From: JBOGEB01 sp050743125
GTDB taxonomy: Bacteria; Actinomycetota; Nitriliruptoria; Euzebyales; Egibacteraceae
DNA length: 16,676 nucleotides
Direction: 5' to 3'
Assembly (NCBI GenBank): GCA_050743125.1
Contig: JBOGEB010000083.1
Coordinates: 1 to 16,676 of the forward strand
The notes below the pieces were generated by a model. It did not search any database. It saw nothing but the letters and a program-made list of their open reading frames with translations, and was not told the DNA's origin. Positions 6,657-13,178 of the stretch are shown here, in pieces (position 1 is the stretch's first letter; every line of letters starts with the position of its first letter). Both the position numbers and the translations under genes were made by a program.

Positions 6657-7499
6657 ATGACCATCACCAGCAGCCGCAGCGGGGACGACAGCGGCCCGGT
6701 TCCTGCGGGGGCGACCCCCGGGAGGCTGCGGCTCGTGAACGCCGACCCACGCTACGAACGGGCACATCTGATCGACCCGTCGCCGGCCGGGTTCGTGCAC
6801 GTCGCGGTGCAGACGGCCGCCCAACGACGGCCCGGCCCGGTGCTCGGTCGCGACGCGCGACGCGAGCAGGCCGTGGCGGCGATGTCCGCGTACGGGCAGG
6901 CTGTGCTGGGCGCTGGCGAGGTCCGTGAGGCGGCGGTATTTCGGGCTGCCCTCGTCGCGCCGGCACCCAAGGGCCACGTGTCGAGCCCGGTGCAGCCCGA
7001 CGTGGCGCTGCTCGTGGAGACGGCCACGCCGGGGGACGCGCTGGCGCTCGCGGCGAGCGCGCAGCTCCGGGAGCTGCTCGGCGGCCTGCGCGCCGCCGGG
7101 GCACGCGCCCATGTGCTTGCGGCACGCAACGCGAGGAGGATCGCGGACGTCAACCACCGCCAGGGAGGGCTGTTCCTGTTCAACCACTTCTTCGCCGACG
7201 ACGAGGGCGTCGCCCTCGCCCTGTGGGAGCGGCTCGCAGCCTGGTACGAGCGCGAGGCGGGGCTGCGCAACTCGGTCCTCCTCGCGCCCGCCGAAGGCTG
7301 GGACTCGGCCTTCGCGCTCGTAAACCACGCCCGCTTCGACGCGAGCCTGCCCCGGCTCGCCCTGCACCAGTTCGCCAAGCGCTCGTTCTTCAGCTACGTC
7401 CGAGCGAACCTGCGCGCCAACGGCGTCGCCGTCCTGCCCGCCCTGTACCGGGTGACCTGGGCGGGCATGGCGCCCTCCGCCGGGAGCAGGCGAGCGTGA
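6657..7499 (+). CDS. Protein of unknown function, first gene of the MarR-linked efflux operon
   Basis: This 280-aa protein starts at ATG 6657 behind AAAGGAG (6643-6649). I do not recognise a named family. It has no signal peptide or membrane segment and so should be cytosolic. Two halves look structurally alike. Residues about 28-150 (RYERAHLIDPSPAGFVHVAV, later PDVALLVETATPGDALALAA) and 155-275 (LFLFNHFFADDEGVALALWE, later SVLLAPAEGWDSAFALVNHA and FFSYVRANLRANGVAVLPAL) each alternate beta strands and helices. This pattern recalls dimeric alpha-beta-barrel (ABM/EthD-like) proteins, which are often heme- or quinone-related oxygenases or ligand-binding proteins. That reading is tentative. The stop overlaps the GTG of the ABC ATPase (GTGA), so the two are translationally coupled and probably act together in one response. 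Confidence 0.7.
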   Translation: MTITSSRSGDDSGPVPAGATPGRLRLVNADPRYERAHLIDPSPAGFVHVAVQTAAQRRPGPVLGRDARREQAVAAMSAYGQAVLGAGEVREAAVFRAALVAPAPKGHVSSPVQPDVALLVETATPGDALALAASAQLRELLGGLRAAGARAHVLAARNARRIADVNHRQGGLFLFNHFFADDEGVALALWERLAAWYEREAGLRNSVLLAPAEGWDSAFALVNHARFDASLPRLALHQFAKRSFFSYVRANLRANGVAVLPALYRVTWAGMAPSAGSRRA

Positions 7500-8437
7500 C
7501 GGCACGCGCGGTGACCGTCCGCGACCTCCACAAGCGCTACGGGGAGGTCGTCGCCCTCGACGGCGTCGACTTCGACATCGAGGCGGGGAGCGTGCTCGGG
7601 CTGCTCGGGCCGAACGGCTCGGGAAAGACCACGACGGTCGGCATCCTGTCGACCGCGCTCCTCCCCGACCGAGGGCACGCCCATGTGTGCGGCCTCGATG
7701 TCGTTCGTGACGCGGCCGGCGTCCGGTCGACCATCGGGTTCGCCGGCCAGTCAGCGGCGATCGACGCCAACCTGACGGGCCGGGAGAACCTCGTGCTCGT
7801 CGCGCGCCTCAGCCGCGTCCCGCGGCGAAGCGCTCGCGGGCGCGCGGACGAGCTGCTGGAGCGCTTCGACCTCACTGGCGCCGCCGGCCGGCTCGTCCGC
7901 ACCTACTCGGGTGGCATGCGCCGCCGCCTGGACGTGGCCGCGGCGCTGGTGCACCGACCTCCGGTGCTCTTCCTCGACGAGCCCACGACCGGGCTCGACC
8001 CACCGAGCCGGCTCGCGCTCTGGGAGATGGTGCGCGAGCTGGTCCGCGACGGCGCGACGGCGCTGCTCACGACCCAGTACCTGGAGGAGGCCGACAGCCT
8101 GGCCGACATGATCGTGGTGCTCGACCGCGGGCGGGTCATCGAGCGCGGGACCCCGTCCCAGCTCAAGCGACGCCTGGGCTCGGTGGTTGTCGAGCTGACC
8201 TTCCAGGGCGACGGCAGCGCCGCGCGGGCCGAGCGGGCGCTCACCGACCACGCCTTCGACGTCGAGCGGACCGCGGCTGTCGTGCGGTTGTCGAGCGCGA
8301 AAGGCTCGGCCGTGGTCATCGACGCGCTCCGGGCGCTCGACAAGACCGCGCCCGACCCCGTCGCGGTCGCCATCCGCCAACCCACCCTCGACGACGTCTT
8401 CCTCGCCCTCACCGGGCATAAGCGCGGTGCGGCATGA
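7496..8437 (+). CDS. ABC transporter ATP-binding protein, DrrA-like exporter ATPase
   Basis: This 313-aa ATPase drives drug or lipid export with the permease that follows. The GTG start at 7496 overlaps the preceding stop. An in-frame open stretch extends upstream but is only the shadow of the previous gene. Motifs: Walker A GPNGSGKT (38-45), Q-loop Q85, signature YSGGM (137-141), Walker B VLFLDEP (157-163, E162), D-loop GLDP. The switch position is Q in LLTTQYLEEAD (191-200) where many ABC ATPases have His; this is usual in the daunorubicin-resistance DrrA group. The C-terminal 80 residues (QPTLDDVFLALTG near the end) form the DrrA-type extension that contacts the permease. The substrate cannot be told from the sequence. 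Confidence 0.93.
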   Translation: MTARAVTVRDLHKRYGEVVALDGVDFDIEAGSVLGLLGPNGSGKTTTVGILSTALLPDRGHAHVCGLDVVRDAAGVRSTIGFAGQSAAIDANLTGRENLVLVARLSRVPRRSARGRADELLERFDLTGAAGRLVRTYSGGMRRRLDVAAALVHRPPVLFLDEPTTGLDPPSRLALWEMVRELVRDGATALLTTQYLEEADSLADMIVVLDRGRVIERGTPSQLKRRLGSVVVELTFQGDGSAARAERALTDHAFDVERTAAVVRLSSAKGSAVVIDALRALDKTAPDPVAVAIRQPTLDDVFLALTGHKRGAA

Positions 8438-9228
8438 CCACTGCACCTTCCTCGAGGACATCCAAGATCGTCACCGCGGCCGCGGACACGTTCGACGTGA
8501 CTTGCCGGAACCTGTTGAACCTCCGCCGCACACCCCAAGCGCTCGTCTACGGGGCCGTCCAACCCGTCCTGTTCGTGCTCCTGTTCCGCTACGCGTTCGG
8601 CGGCGCCATCCATGTCCCGGGCGTCCGCTATGTCGACTACCTGGTACCGGGCATCTTCGCCCAGGGCGTCACGTTCGGGGCGATCGGCACCGCGGTGGGG
8701 CTCTCCTACGACCTGCGGGCCGGGCTGCTGGAGCGGTTCCGCACGCTCCCCATGTGCCGAGCCGCGGTGCTGACGGGCCGGACCCTCGCTGACCTCGCCC
8801 GGAACCTGATCGTCGTCGCCGTGGTCACCGCGGTCGGGTTCGCGGTCGGCTTCAGGGTCCAGACCAACGCCCTGGCCTTCCTCGCCGCGCTCGCGGTCGT
8901 CGCGCTGTTCGCCTACGCGCTGTCGTGGGCCTTCGTCGTGGTCGGTCTTCGCGTCAGCGATCCCGAGGCCGCCCAGGCCGCGGGTGTGCCGTTCATGTTC
9001 GTCCTCGTGTTCGCTTCGACCGCCTTCGTTCCCCTCGGGTCCATGCCCGGGTGGCTCCAGGTCTTCGCCGCCCGGCAGCCGGTCACCGCGCTCGTCGAGG
9101 CGGTGCGCGCACTGGTCCTCGGCGGCCCCACCGCCGGTCGCGTCCTGGAGTCTCTCGCCTGGAGCGTGGGGCTCCTAGCGGTCTTCGCCACCCTCGCGAT
9201 CCGCGCGTACCGGCAGATGAGCCTTTGA
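8434..9228 (+). CDS. ABC-2 type transporter permease, DrrB-like
   Basis: This 264-aa membrane protein starts with ATG at 8434, overlapping the ATPase stop (ATGA), which is typical of tightly coupled ABC pairs. About six membrane segments can be seen: ALVYGAVQPVLFVLLFRYAF (36-55), YLVPGIFAQGVTFGAIGTAV (70-89), a segment in NLIVVAVVTAVGFAVGF, LAFLAALAVVALFAYALSWA, a segment around GVPFMFVLVFASTAFVPLGS, and SLAWSVGLLAVFATLAI near the C-terminus. The coupling loop E-R-F-R-T-L-P-M lies near residues 99-106, as in other ABC-2 exporters. It pairs with the ATPase as a 2+2 exporter in the plasma membrane. Confidence 0.92.
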   Translation: MTTAPSSRTSKIVTAAADTFDVTCRNLLNLRRTPQALVYGAVQPVLFVLLFRYAFGGAIHVPGVRYVDYLVPGIFAQGVTFGAIGTAVGLSYDLRAGLLERFRTLPMCRAAVLTGRTLADLARNLIVVAVVTAVGFAVGFRVQTNALAFLAALAVVALFAYALSWAFVVVGLRVSDPEAAQAAGVPFMFVLVFASTAFVPLGSMPGWLQVFAARQPVTALVEAVRALVLGGPTAGRVLESLAWSVGLLAVFATLAIRAYRQMSL

Positions 9229-9240
9229 AAGGAGGGAGCG

Positions 9241-10113
9241 ATGATCCTCGTCACCGGAGCGACCGGGAACGTCGGCGGTGAGCTGGTCGCCCAACTCGCC
9301 GCACAGGGAAAGCCAGTCCGGGCGATGACCCGCCGCCCGGGTGCGGTGCGCTTCCCCGCGGGGGTCGAGGTGGTCTACGGCGACTTCGACGATCCCGGCA
9401 GCATCGACGAGGCCTTCAGGGATGTCGATGCCGCGTTCCTGATGTCCGCGCAGCCAATGGGCATCGCCGAGCGCCCTACCCACGACGTGTCGCTGGCCGA
9501 GGCCGCCCGACGGGCAAGCGTAGGCCACGTCGTGAAGCTCTCCGCCCTCGACGGCGGCGCGGGCAAGGACCCGATCGGGGCGTGGGTCCGGGAGGCCGAG
9601 GAGGCGGTCGTGGGCAGCGGGATGGACTGGACGCTGCTGCGCCCAGGACGGTTCATGTCCAACGCCTTGCAGTGGGCGCCGATGATCCGCCGCGGTGACA
9701 CGGTCACCATCCCCTTCGCCTCCTGGCCGACGGCTTCGATCGACCCGGCCGACATCGCCGCCGTGGCCCTCGCCGCCCTCACCGACGACCGGCACCGCAA
9801 CTGCGCCTACCCGCTCTCCGGGCCGGAGGTGCTCACACCATCCGACGAGCTGCGCATCCTCGCCACGACGCTCGGGCGTCGGCTGCAGCTCGTCGAGCCT
9901 CCGGTCGAGGTGGTGAGAGCGGGCATGCTCGCGGCTGGCGTCAGCAAACCGGTGGTCGACGCCATCGTGGACCGCTCGCTCTCCGACGACGAGACCGGCG
10001 CCCTCGTGCTGCCCACCGTGGAAGAGATCCTCTGCCGGCCACCAGGCACCTTCACCACCTGGGCCAAGGCCCACGCCGAGCAGTTTGCGCAGGAGCTGGG
10101 AGGCACGCCGTGA
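9241..10113 (+). CDS. NmrA-like NAD(P)H-binding protein (SDR a5/a7-type, quinone reductase-like)
   Basis: This 290-aa protein starts at ATG 9241, 12 bp after the permease stop, with GGAGGGAG just upstream. MILVTGATGNVGGELVAQLA shows the Rossmann G-x-x-G-x-x-G dinucleotide motif (6-12), followed by PVRAMTRRP for the adenine/phosphate side, where the two Arg suggest NADP(H). VEVVYGDFDDPGSIDEAFRD (about 42-61) and the WTLLRPGRFMSN block are characteristic of NmrA/QOR2-like proteins. These act as NADPH-dependent quinone reductases or redox sensors. The catalytic Y-x-x-x-K of classical SDRs is not apparent, which is normal here. As the last gene of the MarR-linked operon it suggests a redox-active or quinone-like compound as the inducer, but that is inference. 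Confidence 0.87.
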   Translation: MILVTGATGNVGGELVAQLAAQGKPVRAMTRRPGAVRFPAGVEVVYGDFDDPGSIDEAFRDVDAAFLMSAQPMGIAERPTHDVSLAEAARRASVGHVVKLSALDGGAGKDPIGAWVREAEEAVVGSGMDWTLLRPGRFMSNALQWAPMIRRGDTVTIPFASWPTASIDPADIAAVALAALTDDRHRNCAYPLSGPEVLTPSDELRILATTLGRRLQLVEPPVEVVRAGMLAAGVSKPVVDAIVDRSLSDDETGALVLPTVEEILCRPPGTFTTWAKAHAEQFAQELGGTP

Positions 10114-10353
10114 GGCCCAAGCGCCACGGCTGCGCCTGACCCAAGGCGCCCTCGCTGAACGCCCTGAGCTGCGGTTTCTGTGGCGTGCCGGGAGGGATTC
10201 GAACCCCGAGGGGTCTACAGGCTGGGACGACTGCCACCGGCGGTCTTCGTACGTCCGCCGGAGTCCGTGCGGTTGGTCCCTGATTGGGTCCCTCAGGCGC
10301 CTCACCAGCCATGCTCCATTGGAGCGCCGGAGCGCGGGCGAGCGTCGGTGGGA
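10114..10353. other. Gene-free stretch holding a tRNA 3' fragment
   Basis: No gene is supported here. Besides the tRNA fragment, it contains a weak hairpin (GCTCC, ATT, GGAGC at 10313-10325). An open frame on the plus strand beginning MACREGFEPRG is the spurious translation often produced by a tRNA T-arm read in reverse. Confidence 0.5.
10181..10208 (-). tRNA. tRNA 3'-end fragment (T-arm, acceptor strand, CCA); attachment-site candidate
   Basis: Read on the minus strand it gives CGGGG, T-loop TTCGAAT, CCCTC, acceptor strand CCGGCAC, discriminator G and an encoded CCA. The pieces have the exact tRNA spacing. The 5' part is missing: no GTGCCGG acceptor half lies within 100 bp upstream. The outer T-stem pair is mismatched, so homology to the source tRNA probably ends inside this arm. 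The isotype cannot be set. Such fragments usually mark one end of an element integrated into a tRNA gene. With this orientation the element would lie to the right and the intact tRNA at its far end. Confidence 0.5.
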
Positions 10354-10500
10354 TCAGATCCTGACCTGTTCTGAGACGTAGGTGAACAGGTGGTCGGGGG
10401 TGATGAAGCCCTGGCCCGTCACGTCCGCCTTGCCGGCACGCAGGCCCTCTACCACCGCGCCGGTGGACAGCGCAGGCTTCAGACCCTCCAGCTCAGGAAG
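10354..10500 (-). pseudogene. C-terminal fragment of a caspase-like (peptidase C14, EACC1-associated type) protein
   Basis: The minus frame ending at TGA 10354-10356 reads LKPALSTGAVVEGLRAGKAD, then VTGQGFITPDHLFTYVSEQV and RI. This is the signature C-terminal end of actinobacterial caspase-like proteases used in conflict systems: the S-T-G-A-V-V-E-G-L helix, then an EF-hand-like D-x-T-x-Q-G-F-I-T-x-D loop, then L-x-x-Y-V. The upstream part of the frame (THGLGRLAPQLSPTRQTLPE) does not look like the rest of the peptidase, and the catalytic His and Cys blocks are absent. No start codon fits. It is therefore a stranded 3' piece, lying 54 bp beyond the stop of the small-protein pair and just before the tRNA fragment. 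Confidence 0.58.
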
Positions 10501-10564
10501 GGTCTGCCGCGTCGGCGACAGCTGAGGAGCCAGCCTTCCGAGTCCATGCGTCTCGGCCCCTGGC

Positions 10565-10786
10565 TTACCCCGGCCCCCACCACAGCGCCAGCCAGTCCAC
10601 CCCCACCTTCTTGAAAGCGACCTCCCACCGGGCCGAGCACGAGCCCTTGGAGCAGTGCACGGTGGTGAGGTCCGGCTCCACCTCGCCTTCCTGCAGCCGG
10701 ACAGGCTGCTTGTGGCACGGCGTCCAGGCGAGGTACTGGCCGGAGCCGACGATGGCGGGACCGATGATCGGCAGCACGACGATCAC
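10565..10786 (-). CDS. Small Cys-containing protein, second gene of a coupled pair
   Basis: This 73-aa protein starts at GTG 10786, which overlaps the preceding stop as GTGA and gives translational coupling. I do not recognise a family. The first 20 residues are hydrophobic (VVLPIIGPAIVG), followed by YLAWTPC (C24) and later HCSKGSC (C45 and C50, a C-x4-C pair), then ARWEVAFKKVGVDWLALWWG with many Trp. Three Cys are too few for a complete classical zinc ribbon, but one His at 25 could complete a site. The N-terminus could be a membrane or export segment. Coding is supported by GC-rich third positions, the coupling and a sensible length. The alternative frames here look random. Confidence 0.55.
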   Translation of the reverse strand: MIVVLPIIGPAIVGSGQYLAWTPCHKQPVRLQEGEVEPDLTTVHCSKGSCSARWEVAFKKVGVDWLALWWGPG

Positions 10787-11076
10787 GGGGAGGGCCTGCT
10801 CAGCGACCGGATGTGGGCGATGCCGGCGCTCTCGAGCTGGTGACGAGCCCGCTCCTCAGCCCAGCTGGTGCTGGCACCGAGATAGATCTGATGCTCACCT
10901 GACCGCCAGCCGCAGGCGCAGGCCGCTACAAGACACACGATCTGGTCGCCGTGGCCCGGAGCTGGCAGCTGCACGACATCGACGAAGTGGTGCTTGGTGG
11001 GATCGGTGTCGATCTCCTGCAGCCAGTCGGGTTCTTCCTGCTGGACTTGGTCGCCTGCCTCGGGTTGGCCGATCAT
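10783..11076 (-). CDS. Small protein with CACGW motif, first gene of a coupled pair
   Basis: This 97-aa protein starts at ATG 11076 with AGGTGG about five bases upstream. The frame stays open further upstream to 11304, but that extension (SCPNTVNEAFRTSGK and on) lies over the repeat-rich control region and lacks a ribosome binding site. The N-terminal third is acidic (QQEEPDWLQEIDTDP). The middle reads IVCLVAACACGWRSGEHQIYL with C48, C53 and C55, and is followed by helix SWAEERARHQLESAGI with H79. The C-A-C-G-W-R-S block resembles half zinc sites in small actinobacterial proteins whose role is unknown. The gene is transcribed away from the HTH regulator at 11459 across 382 bp of inverted repeats, so it is a likely target of that regulator. 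Confidence 0.65.
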   Translation of the reverse strand: MIGQPEAGDQVQQEEPDWLQEIDTDPTKHHFVDVVQLPAPGHGDQIVCLVAACACGWRSGEHQIYLGASTSWAEERARHQLESAGIAHIRSLSRPSP

Positions 11077-11102
11077 TGTCACCACCTGAGTAAGTGACCC
11101 GT

Positions 11103-11135
11103 CGGCCCAGGGTCGCTGGGCCGGCGGGCCTTTTT
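11103..11135 (+). terminator. Hairpin with T run just upstream of the small-protein pair
   Basis: CGGCCCAG (11103-11110), loop GGTCG, CTGGGCCG (11116-11123), then GCGGGCC and TTTTT (11131-11135). Seven bases separate stem and T run, so it is an imperfect terminator on the plus strand. On the minus strand it would lie in the 5' leader of the small-protein operon, where it could act as an attenuator or operator. Confidence 0.4.
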
Positions 11136-11153
11136 GCCCCTGCACGTTCCCTC

Positions 11154-11175
11154 CGTGCACACGGGTGTGTGCACG
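11154..11175. repeat. Perfect 9-bp inverted repeat
   Basis: Arm CGTGCACAC (11154-11162), spacer GGGT, arm GTGTGCACG (11167-11175). A further TGCACG at 11141-11146 can pair with the left arm, giving two mutually exclusive hairpins. It is a candidate operator or RNA switch between the divergent genes. Confidence 0.7.
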
Positions 11176-11203
11176 AGGGCGAAGCTGGCAGGACCTGCGA
11201 CAA

Positions 11204-11219
11204 GGAGCCAGGGGGCTCC
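11204..11219. repeat. Inverted repeat GGAGCC / GGCTCC
   Basis: Perfect 6-bp arms at 11204-11209 and 11214-11219 with a 4-nt spacer, inside the divergent control region. Confidence 0.5.
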
Positions 11220-11221
11220 GG

Positions 11222-11250
11222 GGACCACCCCAACAGGGGCGCGGTGGTCC
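11222..11250. repeat. Inverted repeat GGACCACC / GGTGGTCC
   Basis: Perfect 8-bp arms at 11222-11229 and 11243-11250 with a 13-nt spacer. The arm spacing suits a dimeric regulator contacting successive major grooves. Confidence 0.55.
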
Positions 11251-11331
11251 TTGAAGCTTTCCTGACGTGCGAAAAGCCTCATTCACGGTATTCGGGCATG
11301 ACATCGACGCAAAGGGTGCGGTAATCGTCCA

Positions 11332-11370
11332 CAGGGGGCGCGGTGGCCCCTTTCACGCCCCCTGGCCACC
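11332..11370. repeat. Overlapping inverted repeats upstream of the HTH regulator
   Basis: CAGGGGGCG (11332-11340) pairs with CGCCCCCTG (11356-11364). GGTGGCC (11342-11348) pairs with GGCCACC (11364-11370). The two share only one base, but the stems interleave and so exclude each other, a layout seen in attenuators. It could also be a composite operator. Confidence 0.5.
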
Positions 11371-11458
11371 CGCTGTATGGTCTCAAGCCCGGCCGAGGCC
11401 GGTGGAAAGTACGATCCGGTCAAAACCGCCTAGAAGGATCAATGCCAAGGACCCTGCG

Positions 11459-12859
11459 ATGCCATTAAGACCACGCGATCAGTGGAAGCCGAACGTCAAG
11501 CTCCAAGCTGCACGCGAAAAGGCGTTCGGGATGAAGAGCCGAGCCCGGTTCGCCGGAGCGGTCAAACGCCGATGTCAGGAGCTGTATGGCGGACACTGTG
11601 GGGTCGATCACCGCAAGGTTCGCCGGTGGGAGGAAGGTGCCTGCGACCCTGATATCTGTCACCAGCAGTCCATCTGTGACGTTCTGAGCGTGGCGTGGGA
11701 AGAGCGGGGAGAGCAGCTGGGCTTCTCGGTGCCGGCCAGCAGCGAAGCGGCTCCCGACGTAGCTCTACGCGGTGAGTGGTGTCCCGTCTGCAGAAGCCTG
11801 GTGGCTACGGCAACATTGGAGGCCGGATTAGGCGAGGGCGAGGAGGGCGACGCGAACCGCTGGGCGTTCTTACGCGGCGGCGGCGCAGCAGCCGTGGTGG
11901 CCGCCACCGAACGGCTCCAGCGTCTCGCCTCGGTCCTTCAGTCGCCAGTCAAGGGCAGACCTGATCCCGGCAGCCTACGAGTGGTAGCGGACGCTCTGTC
12001 GTCTACGTACACGACCGCGAAAGCCGATGACTTGCTCGGTCCCGCCCGACAGCACCTCTCAAGTGTCGTGAATGGCCTCGGCCAAGTAATGTCGTCCAGC
12101 CAGCGACCCAAGCTGCTCGGCGTCGGGGTGGACATGGCCTCCTTGTGTGGTTGGCTGGCCCGCTCCTCTGGAGCCATTGGTGATGCGCATGCCTACTTTG
12201 CGCTGGCGATCGATTTTGCCGAAGCCTCCGCGCAACCTGAGCTGGAAGCTCGTGCGTTCGGATCACAAAGCATCCTCAAGAGCAGCCTGTATGTTCCCGG
12301 CAGGGAGAGCGGCAATCCACGGGAAGCGCTCGAGCTGCTCGATCGAGCTTTTCCAGGGGCGGAGGCAGGTGTCTTTCGAGCCTGGCTGGCGGTCCGTAAG
12401 GCTGAAGAGCATGCCGTGCTCGGTGAGCGGGACGACTGTCTGCGCTACCTGGAGATCGCACAGTCTGAACTCGGCCGTGGCGACGGGAGCGGGTTCTTCT
12501 CGACTCAGGCCTTTTGGCCCTACAGTAGGTGGGACGCCTATCTGGCCTGGCGACGGGGTCGTTGCCTTGCGTTGCTGGGTGAAGCCGAGCCGGCATTGAC
12601 CGAACTGAATGCTGCGGACGATGGTGGATGCGGACGATGCAGGATGGCGCTCATGCAGGCGGACACCGCGCTCGCCTGGGTGGTGGCTGGTGAGCCTGAG
12701 CCCACTTGTGAGGCAGCCATACGCAGTTTGGACGTCTGTGACGCCATCAACTATGCGGTGGGCGTTCAGCGCATCCTCGAGGTGCGGGCACGGGTTGATC
12801 CGCGCCATGAAGGCCTGGCGTGTATGCGGAAGCTGGATGAGCGCTTGGGGCTGGGGTGA
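11459..12859 (+). CDS. HTH-type transcriptional regulator with long TPR-like C-terminal region
   Basis: This 466-aa protein starts at ATG 11459 behind AAGGA at 11448-11452. The open frame extends back to 11267, but that stretch covers the repeats of the control region, and a nearby ATG at 11442 is out of frame. The N-terminal 90 residues read NVKLQAAREKAFG, RARFAGAVKRRC, VDHRKVRRWEEGACDPD and AWEERGEQLGF. This is the variant XRE/HTH arrangement typical of large actinobacterial regulators, with the recognition segment around 45-60. WCPVCRSL (about 107-114) has a C-x-x-C. The rest (about 150-460) is helical, with repeats such as AFGSQSILKSSLYV, ALELLDRAFPGAE and AWLAVRKAEEHAVL, consistent with TPR-like ligand or partner binding. 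It is divergent from the small-protein pair and probably regulates it and itself. Confidence 0.82.
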   Translation: MPLRPRDQWKPNVKLQAAREKAFGMKSRARFAGAVKRRCQELYGGHCGVDHRKVRRWEEGACDPDICHQQSICDVLSVAWEERGEQLGFSVPASSEAAPDVALRGEWCPVCRSLVATATLEAGLGEGEEGDANRWAFLRGGGAAAVVAATERLQRLASVLQSPVKGRPDPGSLRVVADALSSTYTTAKADDLLGPARQHLSSVVNGLGQVMSSSQRPKLLGVGVDMASLCGWLARSSGAIGDAHAYFALAIDFAEASAQPELEARAFGSQSILKSSLYVPGRESGNPREALELLDRAFPGAEAGVFRAWLAVRKAEEHAVLGERDDCLRYLEIAQSELGRGDGSGFFSTQAFWPYSRWDAYLAWRRGRCLALLGEAEPALTELNAADDGGCGRCRMALMQADTALAWVVAGEPEPTCEAAIRSLDVCDAINYAVGVQRILEVRARVDPRHEGLACMRKLDERLGLG

Positions 12860-12901
12860 CTTCGCTTGCGCTGTAATTCCCTCAAGCTGATCTGTAGTGA
12901 A

Positions 12902-12920
12902 ACCGATATAGAGTATCGGT
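12902..12920. repeat. Inverted repeat ACCGATA / TATCGGT
   Basis: Perfect 7-bp arms (12902-12908 and 12914-12920) with a 5-nt spacer, 43 bp after the regulator stop. There is no T run, so it is not a standard terminator by itself. Confidence 0.55.
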
Positions 12921-12988
12921 CAGGGCTCGTGGGCCTTGAGGCCATGAGCTGGACACGCCTAAGGTTAATGAAGGCAAGAGAGACGTCA

Positions 12989-13018
12989 AAGGGCCGGGCA
13001 TCATGCTCGGCCCTTATT
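12989..13018 (+). terminator. Rho-independent terminator after the HTH regulator
   Basis: AAGGGCCGGGCA (12989-13000), loop TCA, TGCTCGGCCCTT (13004-13015) forms a 12-bp stem with one G-U pair, followed by ATTCT. On the minus strand the stem is followed by TTTGAC, so it may also stop transcripts arriving from the right. Confidence 0.78.
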
Positions 13019-13178
13019 CTGATTCCAGGCACAACCAAAACTCGAAGCCGCCAAACTTCAGGTTTGGCATATCGGCCTCTCCAAAATTCAACGCCTCAGG
13101 ATCTTCGTTCTTCTTCGACTCCCTCCCTCCCTGTGCGGAAGGGCCTCCTCCAGGGTGGCCCGCCTGCTCCTCGGTCTG

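Larger units (their letters stand above)
11077..11458. promoter_or_regulatory. Divergent control region dense in inverted repeats
   Basis: No gene is supported between the small-protein pair and the HTH regulator. The 382 bp contain at least five inverted repeats, listed separately: 11103-11123, 11154-11175, 11204-11219, 11222-11250 and 11332-11370. An AAGGA at 11448-11452 sets the regulator start. Neither promoter is a good sigma-70 match. TATGGT near 11376 is a possible -10 for the regulator. Confidence 0.55.
12860..13178. other. Intergenic region with inverted repeat and terminator
   Basis: No gene is supported. It holds the inverted repeat at 12902-12920, an imperfect hairpin around GGCC-TTGA-GGCC (12930-12950) and the strong terminator at 12989-13018. 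The remainder is AT-richer than its surroundings and featureless. Confidence 0.6.

Noticed and set aside
7223..7495. Upstream extension of the ABC ATPase frame
   Set aside because: It overlaps the previous gene in another frame. The ATPase fold begins directly after GTG 7496, which overlaps the preceding stop.
10180..10374. Plus-strand ORF starting MACREGFEPRG
   Set aside because: This is the well-known false translation of the reverse strand of a tRNA T-arm and acceptor end.
10390..10614. Plus-strand 74-codon ORF
   Set aside because: It is antisense to the caspase fragment and small-protein gene, with Pro/Ala-rich run-out and no ribosome binding site.
11267..11458. 64-codon N-terminal extension of the HTH regulator
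   Set aside because: It covers the inverted repeats of the control region and lacks a ribosome binding site. ATG 11459 has AAGGA at the right distance and begins just before the HTH.
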